A stretch of DNA of 64,000 nucleotides from UBA7957 sp965222695 (GTDB lineage: Bacteria; Pseudomonadota; Gammaproteobacteria; Granulosicoccales; Granulosicoccaceae): NCBI GenBank assembly GCA_965222695.1, contig OZ244967.1, forward strand, positions 682,001 through 746,000. The letters run 5' to 3'. Both the position numbers and the translations under genes were made by a program. Of the stretch, positions 8,831 through 17,578 are shown one piece after another (within the stretch, counting starts at the first letter, position 1; the number at the start of each line of letters is the position of its first letter). The notes under the pieces are model-generated. The model searched no databases and was not told where the DNA came from. It was given only the letters and a program-made list of their open reading frames with translations.

Positions 8831-9799
8831 GTGCAGCAAAGCTGGCACCCGACAGCGAGTCCGCAGATGCTCAGGGCTCGTGCCCGCTTACTGGAAAGTA
8901 TCCGTCATTTTTTTTCCCGGCACGGCGTCATGGAAGTGGATACACCCGTGCTGTCCGCCGCGGCTGTTACCGATCCGAACATCGCCAGTCTGTCCCTTGT
9001 TGCTCATGACGGGGTTTCCCGTTATCTGCACACATCCCCGGAATTTCCCATGAAACGGCTGCTGTGCGCAGGCTCTGGGGATATCTACCAATTCAGTAAA
9101 GTGTTTCGGGCCGCAGAAGAAGGGCCTTTTCATAATCCGGAATTCAGTCTGTTGGAATGGTATAGAATCGATTATGACCATCAACGTCTGATGCGCGAGG
9201 TTGACGAGTTGATTCGTGAGGTCTGGCGGCCGGAGAAGGCGTTGCCGCCCAGCGAGTTTATTTCCTATTCCCGGGCCATTGAAAATGCAACGGCCTGTCG
9301 ATTGCCGGAGCTTGACTGCGACAAAGTCCGGCAGATACTGATCGGGGCGGGACATCCGCCGCCCGATAGCATGCCTGAGGAATTGGATCCCTGGCTGGAC
9401 CTCTTAATGATTCATCTGGTTGCGCCGGCTTTCCCCACGGACCGTATGACGTTTGTATATGATTATCCCGCGTCGCAGGCGGCACTCGCTGTCATCCGTG
9501 CGGACGATCCGCCGGTAGCGGAGCGTTTCGAACTCTTTTTCGGTGAGGTGGAATGCGCCAACGGTTTTCATGAACTGAGGGACGCGGACGAACAATTGCA
9601 GCGATTCAAGCAGGACTTGCAAAAGCGTCGCTCGCTCGGCCTGCCGGCCGTACCCTTGGATTCGAGGTTGATCGATGCACTGACCGCCGGGTTGCCGCCC
9701 TGCGCCGGGGTTGCACTGGGCATAGATCGTTTGCTGATGGTGATGTACGATAAACAAAATCTCCGGGAAGTCATGAGCTTTCCTTTCCCCCATGCCTGA
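8831..9799 (+). CDS. epmA: EF-P lysyl ligase (EpmA/PoxA/GenX)
   Basis: A class II lysyl-tRNA-synthetase paralogue that lacks the anticodon-binding domain and attaches (R)-beta-lysine to EF-P Lys34. The 322 residues equal the family length. Class II motifs are visible: the motif 2 region FSKVFRAAEEGPFHNPEFSL and the motif 3 region GVALGIDRLLMVM. It starts at GTG 8831, 8 bp after efp, and its last codons overlap the next gene by 8 bp, so the three genes look translationally coupled. Confidence 0.95.
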   Translation: MQQSWHPTASPQMLRARARLLESIRHFFSRHGVMEVDTPVLSAAAVTDPNIASLSLVAHDGVSRYLHTSPEFPMKRLLCAGSGDIYQFSKVFRAAEEGPFHNPEFSLLEWYRIDYDHQRLMREVDELIREVWRPEKALPPSEFISYSRAIENATACRLPELDCDKVRQILIGAGHPPPDSMPEELDPWLDLLMIHLVAPAFPTDRMTFVYDYPASQAALAVIRADDPPVAERFELFFGEVECANGFHELRDADEQLQRFKQDLQKRRSLGLPAVPLDSRLIDALTAGLPPCAGVALGIDRLLMVMYDKQNLREVMSFPFPHA

Positions 9800-10349
9800 A
9801 TCCGAAAACCCTTACCGGGATAAGATTTTGCGCGTCCGTGATCTCCCCGCAGGGCGTTTACCGCGAATACTGGACAGATACCATATACAGCTTGTGAAAC
9901 AACCGCCGGACCAGGTGATCACCGGCAGCTACTGGGGCGATGAGGAAGCGGGATTAGTGCAAAATCGCTTATATGTGCGCGCCGATACACCGGTCCATTC
10001 GGCTTTGCACGAGGCCTGCCACTATATCTGCATGGATAAGCAAAGACGGGAAAATCTGCATACCGATGCCGGTGGAGACTATGATGAAGAAAATGCTGTC
10101 TGCTATCTGCAGATTCTATTGGCATCGACAATACCGGAAATGGGCATGCGGCGTATGTGCAGGGATATGGATGCCTGGGGCTACACCTTTCGTCTCGGCA
10201 GTGCAAAACGCTGGTTTACGGAAGATGCCGCCGATGCTCTAGGATGGTTGGAAAGACGGGGCATTGTCGTGCGGGTAAATGCGCGGATTTACCTGTTGGC
10301 CGGCACCGGTCTATCGGTGAATTCCGCATTGACTACAGATTCATCATGA
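9792..10349 (+). CDS. Conserved hypothetical protein with HEXXH-like motif (HEACH)
   Basis: A 185-residue protein of unknown function, translated from an ATG that overlaps the epmA stop by 8 bp (ATGCCTGA). The central part has LHEACHYICM, a fit to the zinc-metallopeptidase HEXXH pattern, followed by an acidic segment (DAGGDYDEENAVCYLQ) that could supply a third ligand. The C-terminal third (DAADALGWLERRGIV) is helical. No signal peptide is seen, so it acts in the cytoplasm. The coupling to efp-epmA suggests a link with EF-P modification or translation, but that is inference; the motif could also be structural. The last 17 bp overlap the convergent deacetylase-family gene. Confidence 0.7.
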   Translation: MPESENPYRDKILRVRDLPAGRLPRILDRYHIQLVKQPPDQVITGSYWGDEEAGLVQNRLYVRADTPVHSALHEACHYICMDKQRRENLHTDAGGDYDEENAVCYLQILLASTIPEMGMRRMCRDMDAWGYTFRLGSAKRWFTEDAADALGWLERRGIVVRVNARIYLLAGTGLSVNSALTTDSS

Positions 10350-11256
10350 CCCGGACGTGTGAAGCGGCACAGCGGCCGAGCGCCCTCAGGTTGTATCCGC
10401 CTTCCAGCATGGAAACCATGCGCTCCTGGCAGAACTCATCGGCCATGGCGCAGAGTTTTTTCGTCACCCAGACGTAATCGTCGTCGGTCAGATTAAAGCC
10501 GGCCATATCGTCATCGCGATGGGCATCGAAGCCTGCTGAGATCAACAATAGCTGTGGCTGGTAGTCTTTTATTGCGGGCAGCCACTGGTTTTGGACGGCA
10601 TGACGGAACTCCGGGCTTCCGGTTCCTGCGGGAAGCGGCACATTGACCATCAGTTTTTCCATGGATTTGCCGGCATAACCGGGATAAAAGGGATGCTGGT
10701 AAGTGGAACAAAACAGGACATGCGGGTTGTGAGCAAGAATATCTTCGGTACCGTTTCCGTGATGCACATCGAAGTCCAGTATGGCTACACGCTCAAGTTG
10801 ATGCTGCTCAATGGCGTGCAGCGCCGCGATGGCGATATTGTTGAAAAAACAAAATCCCATGGCGGTGTTTTTTTCCGCATGATGACCGGGCGGGCGGACA
10901 TTGCAGAATGCGCGTTTGGCTTTGCCTGACATCACTAAATCCACCGCGAAAATGCCCGCGCCCGCGGATCGCAGAGCCGCCTCCAACGTATAGGGGTTCA
11001 TCCAGGTGTCCGGATCCAGATGAAAAAATCCTTCCAGCGGAGAACGATTAAAGATGCCCTCGACGTACTCCTTCCCGTGCGCCCGCTCCAGCTGTGCGAT
11101 CTCCGCATTCGGCGCTTCGTAATAGCGCATAAAATCCATCAACCCTTTTGCCGACAATTGGTCTTCAATCGCGCGCAACCGTTGCGGACATTCCGGATGG
11201 TGTTCAATCATTTCATGTCTGAGGCAATCGGGATGGGTGATGTAGGCGGTTTGCAT
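10333..11256 (-). CDS. Histone deacetylase family protein
   Basis: A zinc-dependent deacetylase/acetylpolyamine amidohydrolase-type hydrolase, 307 aa. Family landmarks: HPECPQRLRAI at the N-terminus, RPPGHHAEKNTAMGFCFFNN with the tandem active-site histidines, DFDVHHGNGTEDI with metal-binding Asp and His, LISAGFDAHRDD with another metal-binding Asp, and LEGGYNLRALG. ATG 11256 is chosen because TTAAGGAG precedes it by 8 bp; the frame extends ten codons further but without a ribosome site. In bacteria the substrates are acetylated polyamines, lysines or small molecules and cannot be told from sequence. It may balance the Pat-type acetyltransferase encoded divergently next door. Confidence 0.92.
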   Translation of the reverse strand: MQTAYITHPDCLRHEMIEHHPECPQRLRAIEDQLSAKGLMDFMRYYEAPNAEIAQLERAHGKEYVEGIFNRSPLEGFFHLDPDTWMNPYTLEAALRSAGAGIFAVDLVMSGKAKRAFCNVRPPGHHAEKNTAMGFCFFNNIAIAALHAIEQHQLERVAILDFDVHHGNGTEDILAHNPHVLFCSTYQHPFYPGYAGKSMEKLMVNVPLPAGTGSPEFRHAVQNQWLPAIKDYQPQLLLISAGFDAHRDDDMAGFNLTDDDYVWVTKKLCAMADEFCQERMVSMLEGGYNLRALGRCAASHVRVMMNL

Positions 11257-11410
11257 GTAAAACTCCTTAATCTTTTGGCCATTCATTATCCCATAATCGC
11301 TCTGCTTTCGGCAGCGAAAACATTTACCGTTTGTAATTACAAAAACTTGCTGCGGTGCATTAAAGGGTTAAAATCATCATCGATTGCTTTGAATTGACAT
11401 TTTCTCTTCA

Positions 11411-11444
11411 GAGCCTGTCAAGGAACTCGATTTTGGACAGGCTC
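11411..11444. repeat. 34-bp perfect-armed palindrome (GAGCCTGTC ... GACAGGCTC)
   Basis: Nine-base perfect inverted arms flank a 16-base spacer, between two divergent genes. The outer bases GAGCCTG are the same as the ends of the MITE at 14178-14337, which suggests a minimal remnant of a related element. Confidence 0.45.
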
Positions 11445-11467
11445 TTACAAAGCTTAGGATCCTAATC

Positions 11468-14149
11468 ATGTCCGAGCATTACCTGAGATCGCTGTTCGAC
11501 CCGTCATCCCTTGTGCTCATCGGCGCAAGCCAAAGAGCCGGTTCGCCCGGGCGGATAATTCTGGATAGTTTAATCGACAGCTACACCGGTGATTTGTATC
11601 TGGCAAATCCGCACTATTCGGAAATCGACGGAAAAACCTGTTACAAGAGTGTCACTAAGATTCCGGAGGCCGCGGATTTGGCGGTCATTGTGACACCGGC
11701 CGCAACGGTGATCAGAATCATCAAGGATTGCGGGCGCAAAGGTATACATAATGCAATCATACTCAGCCGCGGCATAGGGCGTGTCGCGCGCCTGGGCCGA
11801 CCGAGTAAAAAGGCGGTCCTGGCGGTAGCCCGGGAATCCGGGGTCAGGATATTAGGGCCAAGGGCGGCGGGATTGATACGATCCCCGAGCTGTCTGAATG
11901 CAACTTATAGCCGGAATCACATTTACGACGGAAAGCTGGCACTGGTTTCGCGATCAGCGACATTTTGCAGCGCGGTTCTGGATTGGGCAGAACAGCATAA
12001 AGTCGGATTCTCCAGTGTTGTTTCCTATGGTATGGAACTGGATATAGATGTAGCCGATATATTGGACTTTCTGGCGACGGATTTCCGTACCCGGAGTATT
12101 ATCCTGCATGTCGATGAGGTGATCAGTTCACGCCGATTTATGAGTGCGGTAAGAGCGGCAGCTAAACGCAAGCCTGTGGTGGTGATGAAGTCCGCGCACG
12201 ACGCCGGCAGTTACTGCGATGCGATTGCCAAGACCTGCGACCTTCGCTCGATGGACGATGTTTTTCATGCCGCTATTTCACGAGCGGGTTTGGTCAGGGT
12301 GTTTACTTTCTCCCACCTGTTCGCAGCGGCGAAAACGCTGTCGAGCAACCTGCGTACGCACGGTACACGGCTTGGTATAATATCCAACGGAAGGGGAACC
12401 GCGGAGCTGGCAACCGATCGAATGCGGCACCTTGAGATGCCGGTTCCCGGGCTCAGCCCGGAGTTGATCGCGGTGCTTGACGGGACCATGCCCGAATCCT
12501 GGTCGAAACAGAATCCCTTGGTTTTGACCGATGGATCGGAAACACCCAAACATTTTCATCAGGCAGTGAAAACACTGTTGGAAAGCAACGAAATCGATGC
12601 CTTGGTAGTCATATTCGCCCCTGACCCCAGAACGGATCCGGTGGAGGTGGCCGAGTCCCTGATAAAAGTGGCCAAAGGCAAACGGAAACCTGTGCTGACA
12701 GTCTGGATGGGTGGTGCCAGGATAGCGGAAAGCAGGCGTTTGTTGATCGACGCTTCGATTGCCAATTACGAAACGCCGGAGGCGGCGATAGAAGCATTCG
12801 GCTACCTTTGCGCTTATCTGCGCAATCAGCAATTGTTGCTGCAGATTCCGTATCCCCTGAGTAAAAACGTTCCTCCGGATATTGACAGCGCGCGATTGAT
12901 CATAAAAGGAAATCTGATTCATCGCCGGATTGTCTTGTCGCAAACCGATTCCCGTCTGTTGCTGCGGGCATTCAATATCGACTGTGCTGCTTGCTGGCGG
13001 GCGGAGTCGGTGGACGAAGCAGTCAGTATCGCCGAAGAAATCGGCTACCCCCTGGTGCTGAAAATCGATTCGCCCAATATCACTTATAAATCGGACGTAA
13101 ACGGCGTTCGGCTCAACATCAAGGACGAGGCGCAATTGCGGGTGGAATACGAAGACATGCTCAGAAACGCCAGGCGACTGAGACCCGATGCCGAAATCGA
13201 AGGGGTGATCGTCGATCAGATGTATGCACCGCGCAACGCCCGTGAATTGATGATACGGATTATCAATGATCCGTCATTCGGGCCGGTGATCAGCTTCGGT
13301 GCCGGCGGTACCCGCTCGCCGGCTCTGCGCGACAGGGCAATACAACTCCCGCCACTGAATCGTTACCTGGCGATCGATTTGATCGATAAAACACGGGTTT
13401 CCATGCTGTTGGACAAATTCCGGAATATGAGGGCAGCCGATCGGGAAAAGCTGATCGAGGTACTGATGCGTGTCTCGGAAATTGCCTGTGAACTGCCGCA
13501 GATTTTCGAACTGACGATTAATCCTTTGATCCTGGACGAGAGCAGGGCGGTTGTGACCGATGTGCATATCGTTATTCAAAACAGGAAAAGCAATGCCAGG
13601 CGCTATGATCATTTAGCGATACATCCTTACCCTTCGGATTGGGTAAGAACGATTGTTCTGAAAAACGACAGACAGGTCGAGATCAGGCCGGTCAGGCCGG
13701 AGGATGCCACGGCGGAAGCGGAATTCGTTCAGAATATGTCCAGCCAATCCAAATATTTCCGCTTTATGCACGCAGTGAACGAGTTGACGCCGGAAATGCT
13801 ATCCCGGTTCACCAAGATTGACTACGACCGGGAAATGGCCTTTGTCGCCATGGCTTATGTAGACGGGCACGAGTTGATGGTCGGCGTCAGCCAATACGTT
13901 ATTAACCCGGACAAGAAAAGCTGCGAATTTGCGGTCGCACTGGCCGATGAATGGCAAGGAATGGGTCTGGCAAGAAAACTTATGTTGGTGCTGATGGAAC
14001 ACGTAAAAGCACGCGATCTGGAACTGGTCGAAGGCAGTGTGTTGCGCAATAATACCGCTATGGATCATTTGATGAATTCGCTCGGTTTTGCAAAAAATCC
14101 GTCCGAAGATGATCCGGAAATCAATATCTACCGTCGTAAAGTAGCCTGA
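11468..14149 (+). CDS. Acyl-CoA-synthetase-like / GNAT protein lysine acetyltransferase (Pat/PatZ type)
   Basis: An 893-residue fusion of an NDP-forming acyl-CoA synthetase body (CoA-binding Rossmann domain about 1-130, succinyl-CoA-ligase-like domains about 140-450, ATP-grasp about 490-700) and a C-terminal GNAT domain (about 720-893, with acetyl-CoA loop ADEWQGMGLARKLM). This is the layout of Salmonella Pat and E. coli PatZ, which acetylate lysines of central metabolic enzymes such as acetyl-CoA synthetase. The segment that normally carries the phosphohistidine (HTGALAG) reads CDAIAKT here, so synthetase activity is probably lost, as in Pat. It is transcribed alone and divergent from the deacetylase-family gene. 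The substrate is inferred from the family. Confidence 0.85.
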   Translation: MSEHYLRSLFDPSSLVLIGASQRAGSPGRIILDSLIDSYTGDLYLANPHYSEIDGKTCYKSVTKIPEAADLAVIVTPAATVIRIIKDCGRKGIHNAIILSRGIGRVARLGRPSKKAVLAVARESGVRILGPRAAGLIRSPSCLNATYSRNHIYDGKLALVSRSATFCSAVLDWAEQHKVGFSSVVSYGMELDIDVADILDFLATDFRTRSIILHVDEVISSRRFMSAVRAAAKRKPVVVMKSAHDAGSYCDAIAKTCDLRSMDDVFHAAISRAGLVRVFTFSHLFAAAKTLSSNLRTHGTRLGIISNGRGTAELATDRMRHLEMPVPGLSPELIAVLDGTMPESWSKQNPLVLTDGSETPKHFHQAVKTLLESNEIDALVVIFAPDPRTDPVEVAESLIKVAKGKRKPVLTVWMGGARIAESRRLLIDASIANYETPEAAIEAFGYLCAYLRNQQLLLQIPYPLSKNVPPDIDSARLIIKGNLIHRRIVLSQTDSRLLLRAFNIDCAACWRAESVDEAVSIAEEIGYPLVLKIDSPNITYKSDVNGVRLNIKDEAQLRVEYEDMLRNARRLRPDAEIEGVIVDQMYAPRNARELMIRIINDPSFGPVISFGAGGTRSPALRDRAIQLPPLNRYLAIDLIDKTRVSMLLDKFRNMRAADREKLIEVLMRVSEIACELPQIFELTINPLILDESRAVVTDVHIVIQNRKSNARRYDHLAIHPYPSDWVRTIVLKNDRQVEIRPVRPEDATAEAEFVQNMSSQSKYFRFMHAVNELTPEMLSRFTKIDYDREMAFVAMAYVDGHELMVGVSQYVINPDKKSCEFAVALADEWQGMGLARKLMLVLMEHVKARDLELVEGSVLRNNTAMDHLMNSLGFAKNPSEDDPEINIYRRKVA

Positions 14150-14177
14150 ATCAGTATATTCGATGCCGTCGGTATAA

Positions 14178-14337
14178 GAGCCTGTTCAAAATCTCTGTGC
14201 CTACTGCGAATTCGCTGAGTTTGGCCAGATTTCCTCCTGATCGTCGTTGCGTAGAACCACTATGCGCCTCCAATCAGAATAAAATCTGACTCAAATCAGC
14301 GTATTCTCGCGACGACACAGAGATCTTGAACAGGCTC
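14178..14337. mobile_element. MITE, 160 bp, IS5-type ends with TAA target duplication
   Basis: The ends are 22-bp inverted repeats differing at one position (GAGCCTGTTCAAAATCTCTGTG left; GAGCCTGTTCAAGATCTCTGTG right, complemented). They are flanked by TAA on both sides (14175-14177 and 14338-14340), the TNA duplication typical of IS5-family insertion. The inside has no transposase frame and contains a CGTCGTTGCG / GTCGTCGCGA-like region. It lies between the stop of the Pat-type gene and the convergent Spy-like gene. Confidence 0.75.
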
Positions 14338-14361
14338 TAAGAGCGGGTTTTTCCTGCCGGC

Positions 14362-14937
14362 TTATTTACATCCGTTGTGCTTTTTCCACATTTCTGCATT
14401 ATGTCCTTCAGGGATATTCAGGCATGGATCATCCGCGTAGCCTCTCAGCCGGTTGTACAGACCGATTTGCTCGAAGGTCAATATATCCGGGGTTTGCAAA
14501 TGCGTGGACAAATGAACGATTCTGAGCTTTGCGCGTACTTTTTCGATGTCTTGAACCGATTTTTCCAACAGTGTCTGATTGATCGTTCCGTCGGCGAAGT
14601 GACTGTTAAGATTCTCTTCCAAGCGAATCAATTGTTCTCCGAGCGTAATCGCTTCGGATTTCATGGCATCGAATAATTTCTGAATTTTCTGTTTCTGTTC
14701 ATGAGTGAGTTGAATTTTCTTATCCAATTCCAGGATATGTGCCGGACCGGGAACTCCGTTGAGTTCGGCCGCCTTGGCCAATCCCCATCCGCCTCCTTTT
14801 TTCAGTTCGGCTATATCGTCAGGCGAAAGACTTTTGATTTTCCGGTGTTCTTCCCCGGAATATTTCGATCTGTAGGATTCTGCGGACAATGACGCGGAAA
14901 AGGCGATCAGTAAAAGCAAGCCTGGGAAAATTTTCAT
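14362..14937 (-). CDS. Periplasmic Spy/CpxP-like (LTXXQ) protein
   Basis: A 191-residue protein with a clear signal peptide (MKIFPGLLLLIAFSASLSA) and a mostly helical mature part. Two LTxxQ motifs are present, LTHEQ and LTFEQ, as in Spy/CpxP periplasmic chaperones, where they cap helices of the cradle-shaped dimer. The spacing of about 75 residues also fits. Two cysteines near the C-terminus (CLNIPEGH ... NGCK) could pair. ATG 14937 is preceded by GAGGAA. It stands upstream of, and in the same direction as, nothing obviously related. The family is involved in envelope stress or metal sensing; the exact role is unknown. Confidence 0.65.
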   Translation of the reverse strand: MKIFPGLLLLIAFSASLSAESYRSKYSGEEHRKIKSLSPDDIAELKKGGGWGLAKAAELNGVPGPAHILELDKKIQLTHEQKQKIQKLFDAMKSEAITLGEQLIRLEENLNSHFADGTINQTLLEKSVQDIEKVRAKLRIVHLSTHLQTPDILTFEQIGLYNRLRGYADDPCLNIPEGHNAEMWKKHNGCK

Positions 14938-14979
14938 CGTAAGTTCCTCTATCCTGAAAGTGATCCTGACAGCAACCGC

Positions 14980-15228
14980 TCAACCTCCTCGGATCGGCGG
15001 AATCAACTGAACCTTATCCTGCGCCTTAAGCACTGTTGTACTTAGGGCCGATTGCGGAATCATTTCATTGTTGACGATAAACACAAAGGGTTCATCGTCA
15101 GGAATCTGCAACAGTTGCAATAAGCTTTCCAGCGTGGCGGGCTCATCGACTATGACCTTTCCGCTATCCTTGATTTGCTGATCAAGGTATGTCGAGAGTC
15201 GGCCTGAGGCTTTGATCGTGATTTGCAT
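14980..15228 (-). CDS. MoaD/ThiS-like sulfur carrier protein
   Basis: An 82-residue ubiquitin-fold protein ending in the Gly-Gly tail (PPIRGG) used as a thiocarboxylate sulfur carrier in pterin cofactor synthesis. It begins 3 bp after the aldehyde oxidoreductase gene and is clearly the third gene of that operon. AOR loci often carry such a dedicated MoaD (AorD in Aromatoleum), assumed to help make the tungsto- or molybdopterin. Confidence 0.88.
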   Translation of the reverse strand: MQITIKASGRLSTYLDQQIKDSGKVIVDEPATLESLLQLLQIPDDEPFVFIVNNEMIPQSALSTTVLKAQDKVQLIPPIRGG

Positions 15229-15231
15229 GTT

Positions 15232-17049
15232 TTACAAGCCGAGTTTCGCCAGTAATTCCTCGGTCGGTCTGCCATCTTCGGTCCAGTTTCTCAATCGGTA
15301 GTATTCGGGCAGCATCTTATCCAATTCCGCGACTTTGCCCGCGGCGACTCCGGAGGGTGCGGGGTCTTTGAGTAAGCGCTCGGGTAGCGTATCGTCTGCT
15401 TTGCTGAGTCCCGCTTTGAGATTGAACATTCTTTCGAGATTCCAGATGCGTTCCCCGGCCAATAATATATCCTGATCGGTCCAGTCTTTATCCACGGCCG
15501 AGTTCAGCAGTTTGAGAAAATGGCCGGTATCCCAGGCTACCGTGGTAAAGAGGCAGAGCCCGGTCGAATCGATCATGGCGATCTGGTCCTGTGAATCTTT
15601 AATCGGTCTGGCTTTTCCATCGCCGCTCTGATTCTCCATATCGTCCGAAAAGGCATCGTGTTTGAGGTGGCAGGCACCACGATTGCTGGTGGCATAACCC
15701 AGCCCCATACCCTGCAGCGCGCGGGAATCGTAACCCGCGAACTCCTGGCCTTTTACGGACATGGACAGTTCCGGGTGACCGTATTTTTCGCACATTCTTT
15801 TCGAGCCCAATGCCAGTACTTTTCCGAAGCCTTCATATTTACCGGTTTTTTCTGCCATGACGGTCAGCGCCTCGGCATTGCCGAATTTGAGTTCTATTCC
15901 GTCGGTGTCCTCTTTACTGATCACGCCGCGTTCGTAAAGTTCCATCGCTGCCGCAAGGGTGACACCGAACGAAATAGGATCCATGCCGTGTTCATTCATC
16001 ATATAACCGGCGAATGTCAGCGCATCTATATCATGCACTCCGACCACGGGGCCGAAGGCGAACGCAGTTTCGTATTCCAGGCCGCCCGAGGCATGCCAGT
16101 ATTCTTGTCGATTGACGATGGAAAAATGGTCTTTGTCGATATGCGCGATTCGACCGCAGGCGATAGTGCATCCGAAGCAGGCCTTATTGGTCAGCAGGTT
16201 GACATGCCCGTTTTCCTTGGCTGTTTTCATGGCTGCGGGGTTGATGTCCTCCACACCGTCAAATTGAACAGCCTGAAAGTTGAAAGTCGGCAGCCCGCCG
16301 AATGCCTGCATGGAGTCGATCATGGCATTGGTGCCGTATTCGGTCATGGACTGGCGGCCTTTGCTGTCCGCCAGCAGCTGATTCATTTCACTGGCAATCT
16401 GCATAAATCCGGCCGGGTCCTTTACCCCTACACCAAGGGTGCCTCTGCAGACGACGGCCTTGAGGTTTTTGGAGCCCATAACCGCGCCCACTCCGGAGCG
16501 GCCGGCGGCACGGTGCAGATCATTCACAATACAGGCATAGTAAACTCCCTGTTCGCCGGCGACACCGATGGATGCGACTTTGGCCTGGGGGTCATATTTG
16601 TCTTGCAGATATTGCTCGGTATCCCAGACGGTTTTACCCCATAAGGCGTTGGCGGGCACAAGCTTCACGTCATCGTCGAATACGGTCAGATACACAGGTT
16701 CCGCAGATTTGCCTTCCAAAATCAATAAATCGTATCCGGCGAACTTGAGTTCCGCCCCGAATTTCCCGCCGGAATTCGAACAGGCGATGGCATTGGTCAG
16801 CGGACCTTTTGTTACCACGCAATAGCGGCCGCTGGTGGAAGCCATGGTACCGGTTAAAGGTCCTGTCGCGAAGATCAGAACGTTTTCCTCGGACAGCGCA
16901 TCCGCCGCAGGGTCCATATTTTCGTAAAGGTATTTAGTCGCAAGACCACGCTCGCCGATGTAGTGCTCGGCCCATTGCATGTTCAGTGCTTCTTTACTGA
17001 TCGTACCTGTGCTGAGGTTTACCCGCAGTATTTGATTTTGCCAGCTCAT
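15232..17049 (-). CDS. Aldehyde:ferredoxin oxidoreductase, large subunit
   Basis: A 605-residue enzyme of the AOR family that oxidises aldehydes to acids on a bis-pterin tungsten (or molybdenum) site and passes electrons to a [4Fe-4S] cluster. The cluster ligands are visible as CFGCTIAC (Cys292, 295, 299) with the fourth in STGLCLFT near residue 500. The N-terminal domain has GRYCVVTKGPLTN, and AGRSGVGAVMGSKNLKAV is a typical AOR signature. The gene lies between its ferredoxin (31 bp upstream) and a MoaD-like protein (3 bp downstream). The arrangement resembles the aorAB core of beta- and gammaproteobacterial AORs, but no FAD subunit (AorC) is present. The aldehyde substrate is not evident. 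Confidence 0.92.
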   Translation of the reverse strand: MSWQNQILRVNLSTGTISKEALNMQWAEHYIGERGLATKYLYENMDPAADALSEENVLIFATGPLTGTMASTSGRYCVVTKGPLTNAIACSNSGGKFGAELKFAGYDLLILEGKSAEPVYLTVFDDDVKLVPANALWGKTVWDTEQYLQDKYDPQAKVASIGVAGEQGVYYACIVNDLHRAAGRSGVGAVMGSKNLKAVVCRGTLGVGVKDPAGFMQIASEMNQLLADSKGRQSMTEYGTNAMIDSMQAFGGLPTFNFQAVQFDGVEDINPAAMKTAKENGHVNLLTNKACFGCTIACGRIAHIDKDHFSIVNRQEYWHASGGLEYETAFAFGPVVGVHDIDALTFAGYMMNEHGMDPISFGVTLAAAMELYERGVISKEDTDGIELKFGNAEALTVMAEKTGKYEGFGKVLALGSKRMCEKYGHPELSMSVKGQEFAGYDSRALQGMGLGYATSNRGACHLKHDAFSDDMENQSGDGKARPIKDSQDQIAMIDSTGLCLFTTVAWDTGHFLKLLNSAVDKDWTDQDILLAGERIWNLERMFNLKAGLSKADDTLPERLLKDPAPSGVAAGKVAELDKMLPEYYRLRNWTEDGRPTEELLAKLGL

Positions 17050-17079
17050 TATAGAATCCTGGGTAACAGTATTGGCTTA

Positions 17080-17484
17080 TTATTGAAATAAGATAGCATC
17101 CGTCGGACAGGCTTGCGCGCACTGCGGATCACCATCGCACAAATCGCATTTTGCGACTTTACCGCTCGGCACATGGAAATTAATCGTTCCGTAGGGGCAA
17201 GCGATCGTACAGGCTTTACAGCCGACGCAGAGAGCTTCATCGAGCAGTTTTGCGCCCAGGGATTCATCATCTCTGATTGCCCGGGTAGGGCAGGCTTTCA
17301 GGCACCAGGCCGCCTCGCATTGCGTGCAGGTGTAGGGAACGGAGCGGCGCCCATGTTCAAATTCGAATACCTTGATGCGAGAGCGGGCAGGATTGAAAAT
17401 TCCTTCATGTTCGAGCGAGCAGGCCATCTCGCATTGCAGGCATCCGGTGCATTTGTCCGCGTTTATCACCAGTGATTTGGGCAT
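17080..17484 (-). CDS. 4Fe-4S ferredoxin-type electron transfer subunit of AOR
   Basis: A 134-residue HycB/DmsB-like iron-sulfur protein with four clusters of cysteines: CTGCLQCEMAC, CTQCEAAWCLKAC, CVGCKACTIAC and CDLCDGDPQCAQAC, enough for four [4Fe-4S] clusters. It is the first gene of the aldehyde oxidoreductase operon. It is the likely electron acceptor or wire for the large subunit, equivalent to AorA. ATG 17484 starts a normal N-terminus (MPKSLVINADKC). No twin-arginine signal, so it is cytoplasmic. Confidence 0.88.
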   Translation of the reverse strand: MPKSLVINADKCTGCLQCEMACSLEHEGIFNPARSRIKVFEFEHGRRSVPYTCTQCEAAWCLKACPTRAIRDDESLGAKLLDEALCVGCKACTIACPYGTINFHVPSGKVAKCDLCDGDPQCAQACPTDAILFQ

Positions 17485-17578
17485 GGTTAAATTCTCTGAC
17501 AGATCTCGTGCCTTTATATCATGAGCATCCTATGAAAATAAATGCCGAATTGAGAGCGGCTCTTAGGAATATCCCGGG

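Noticed and set aside
12278..13135. 285-codon minus-strand frame
   Set aside because: It is antisense to the Pat-type gene and has no recognisable protein features.
15658..16644. 328-codon plus-strand frame
   Set aside because: It is antisense to the aldehyde oxidoreductase gene, whose domain match is clear.
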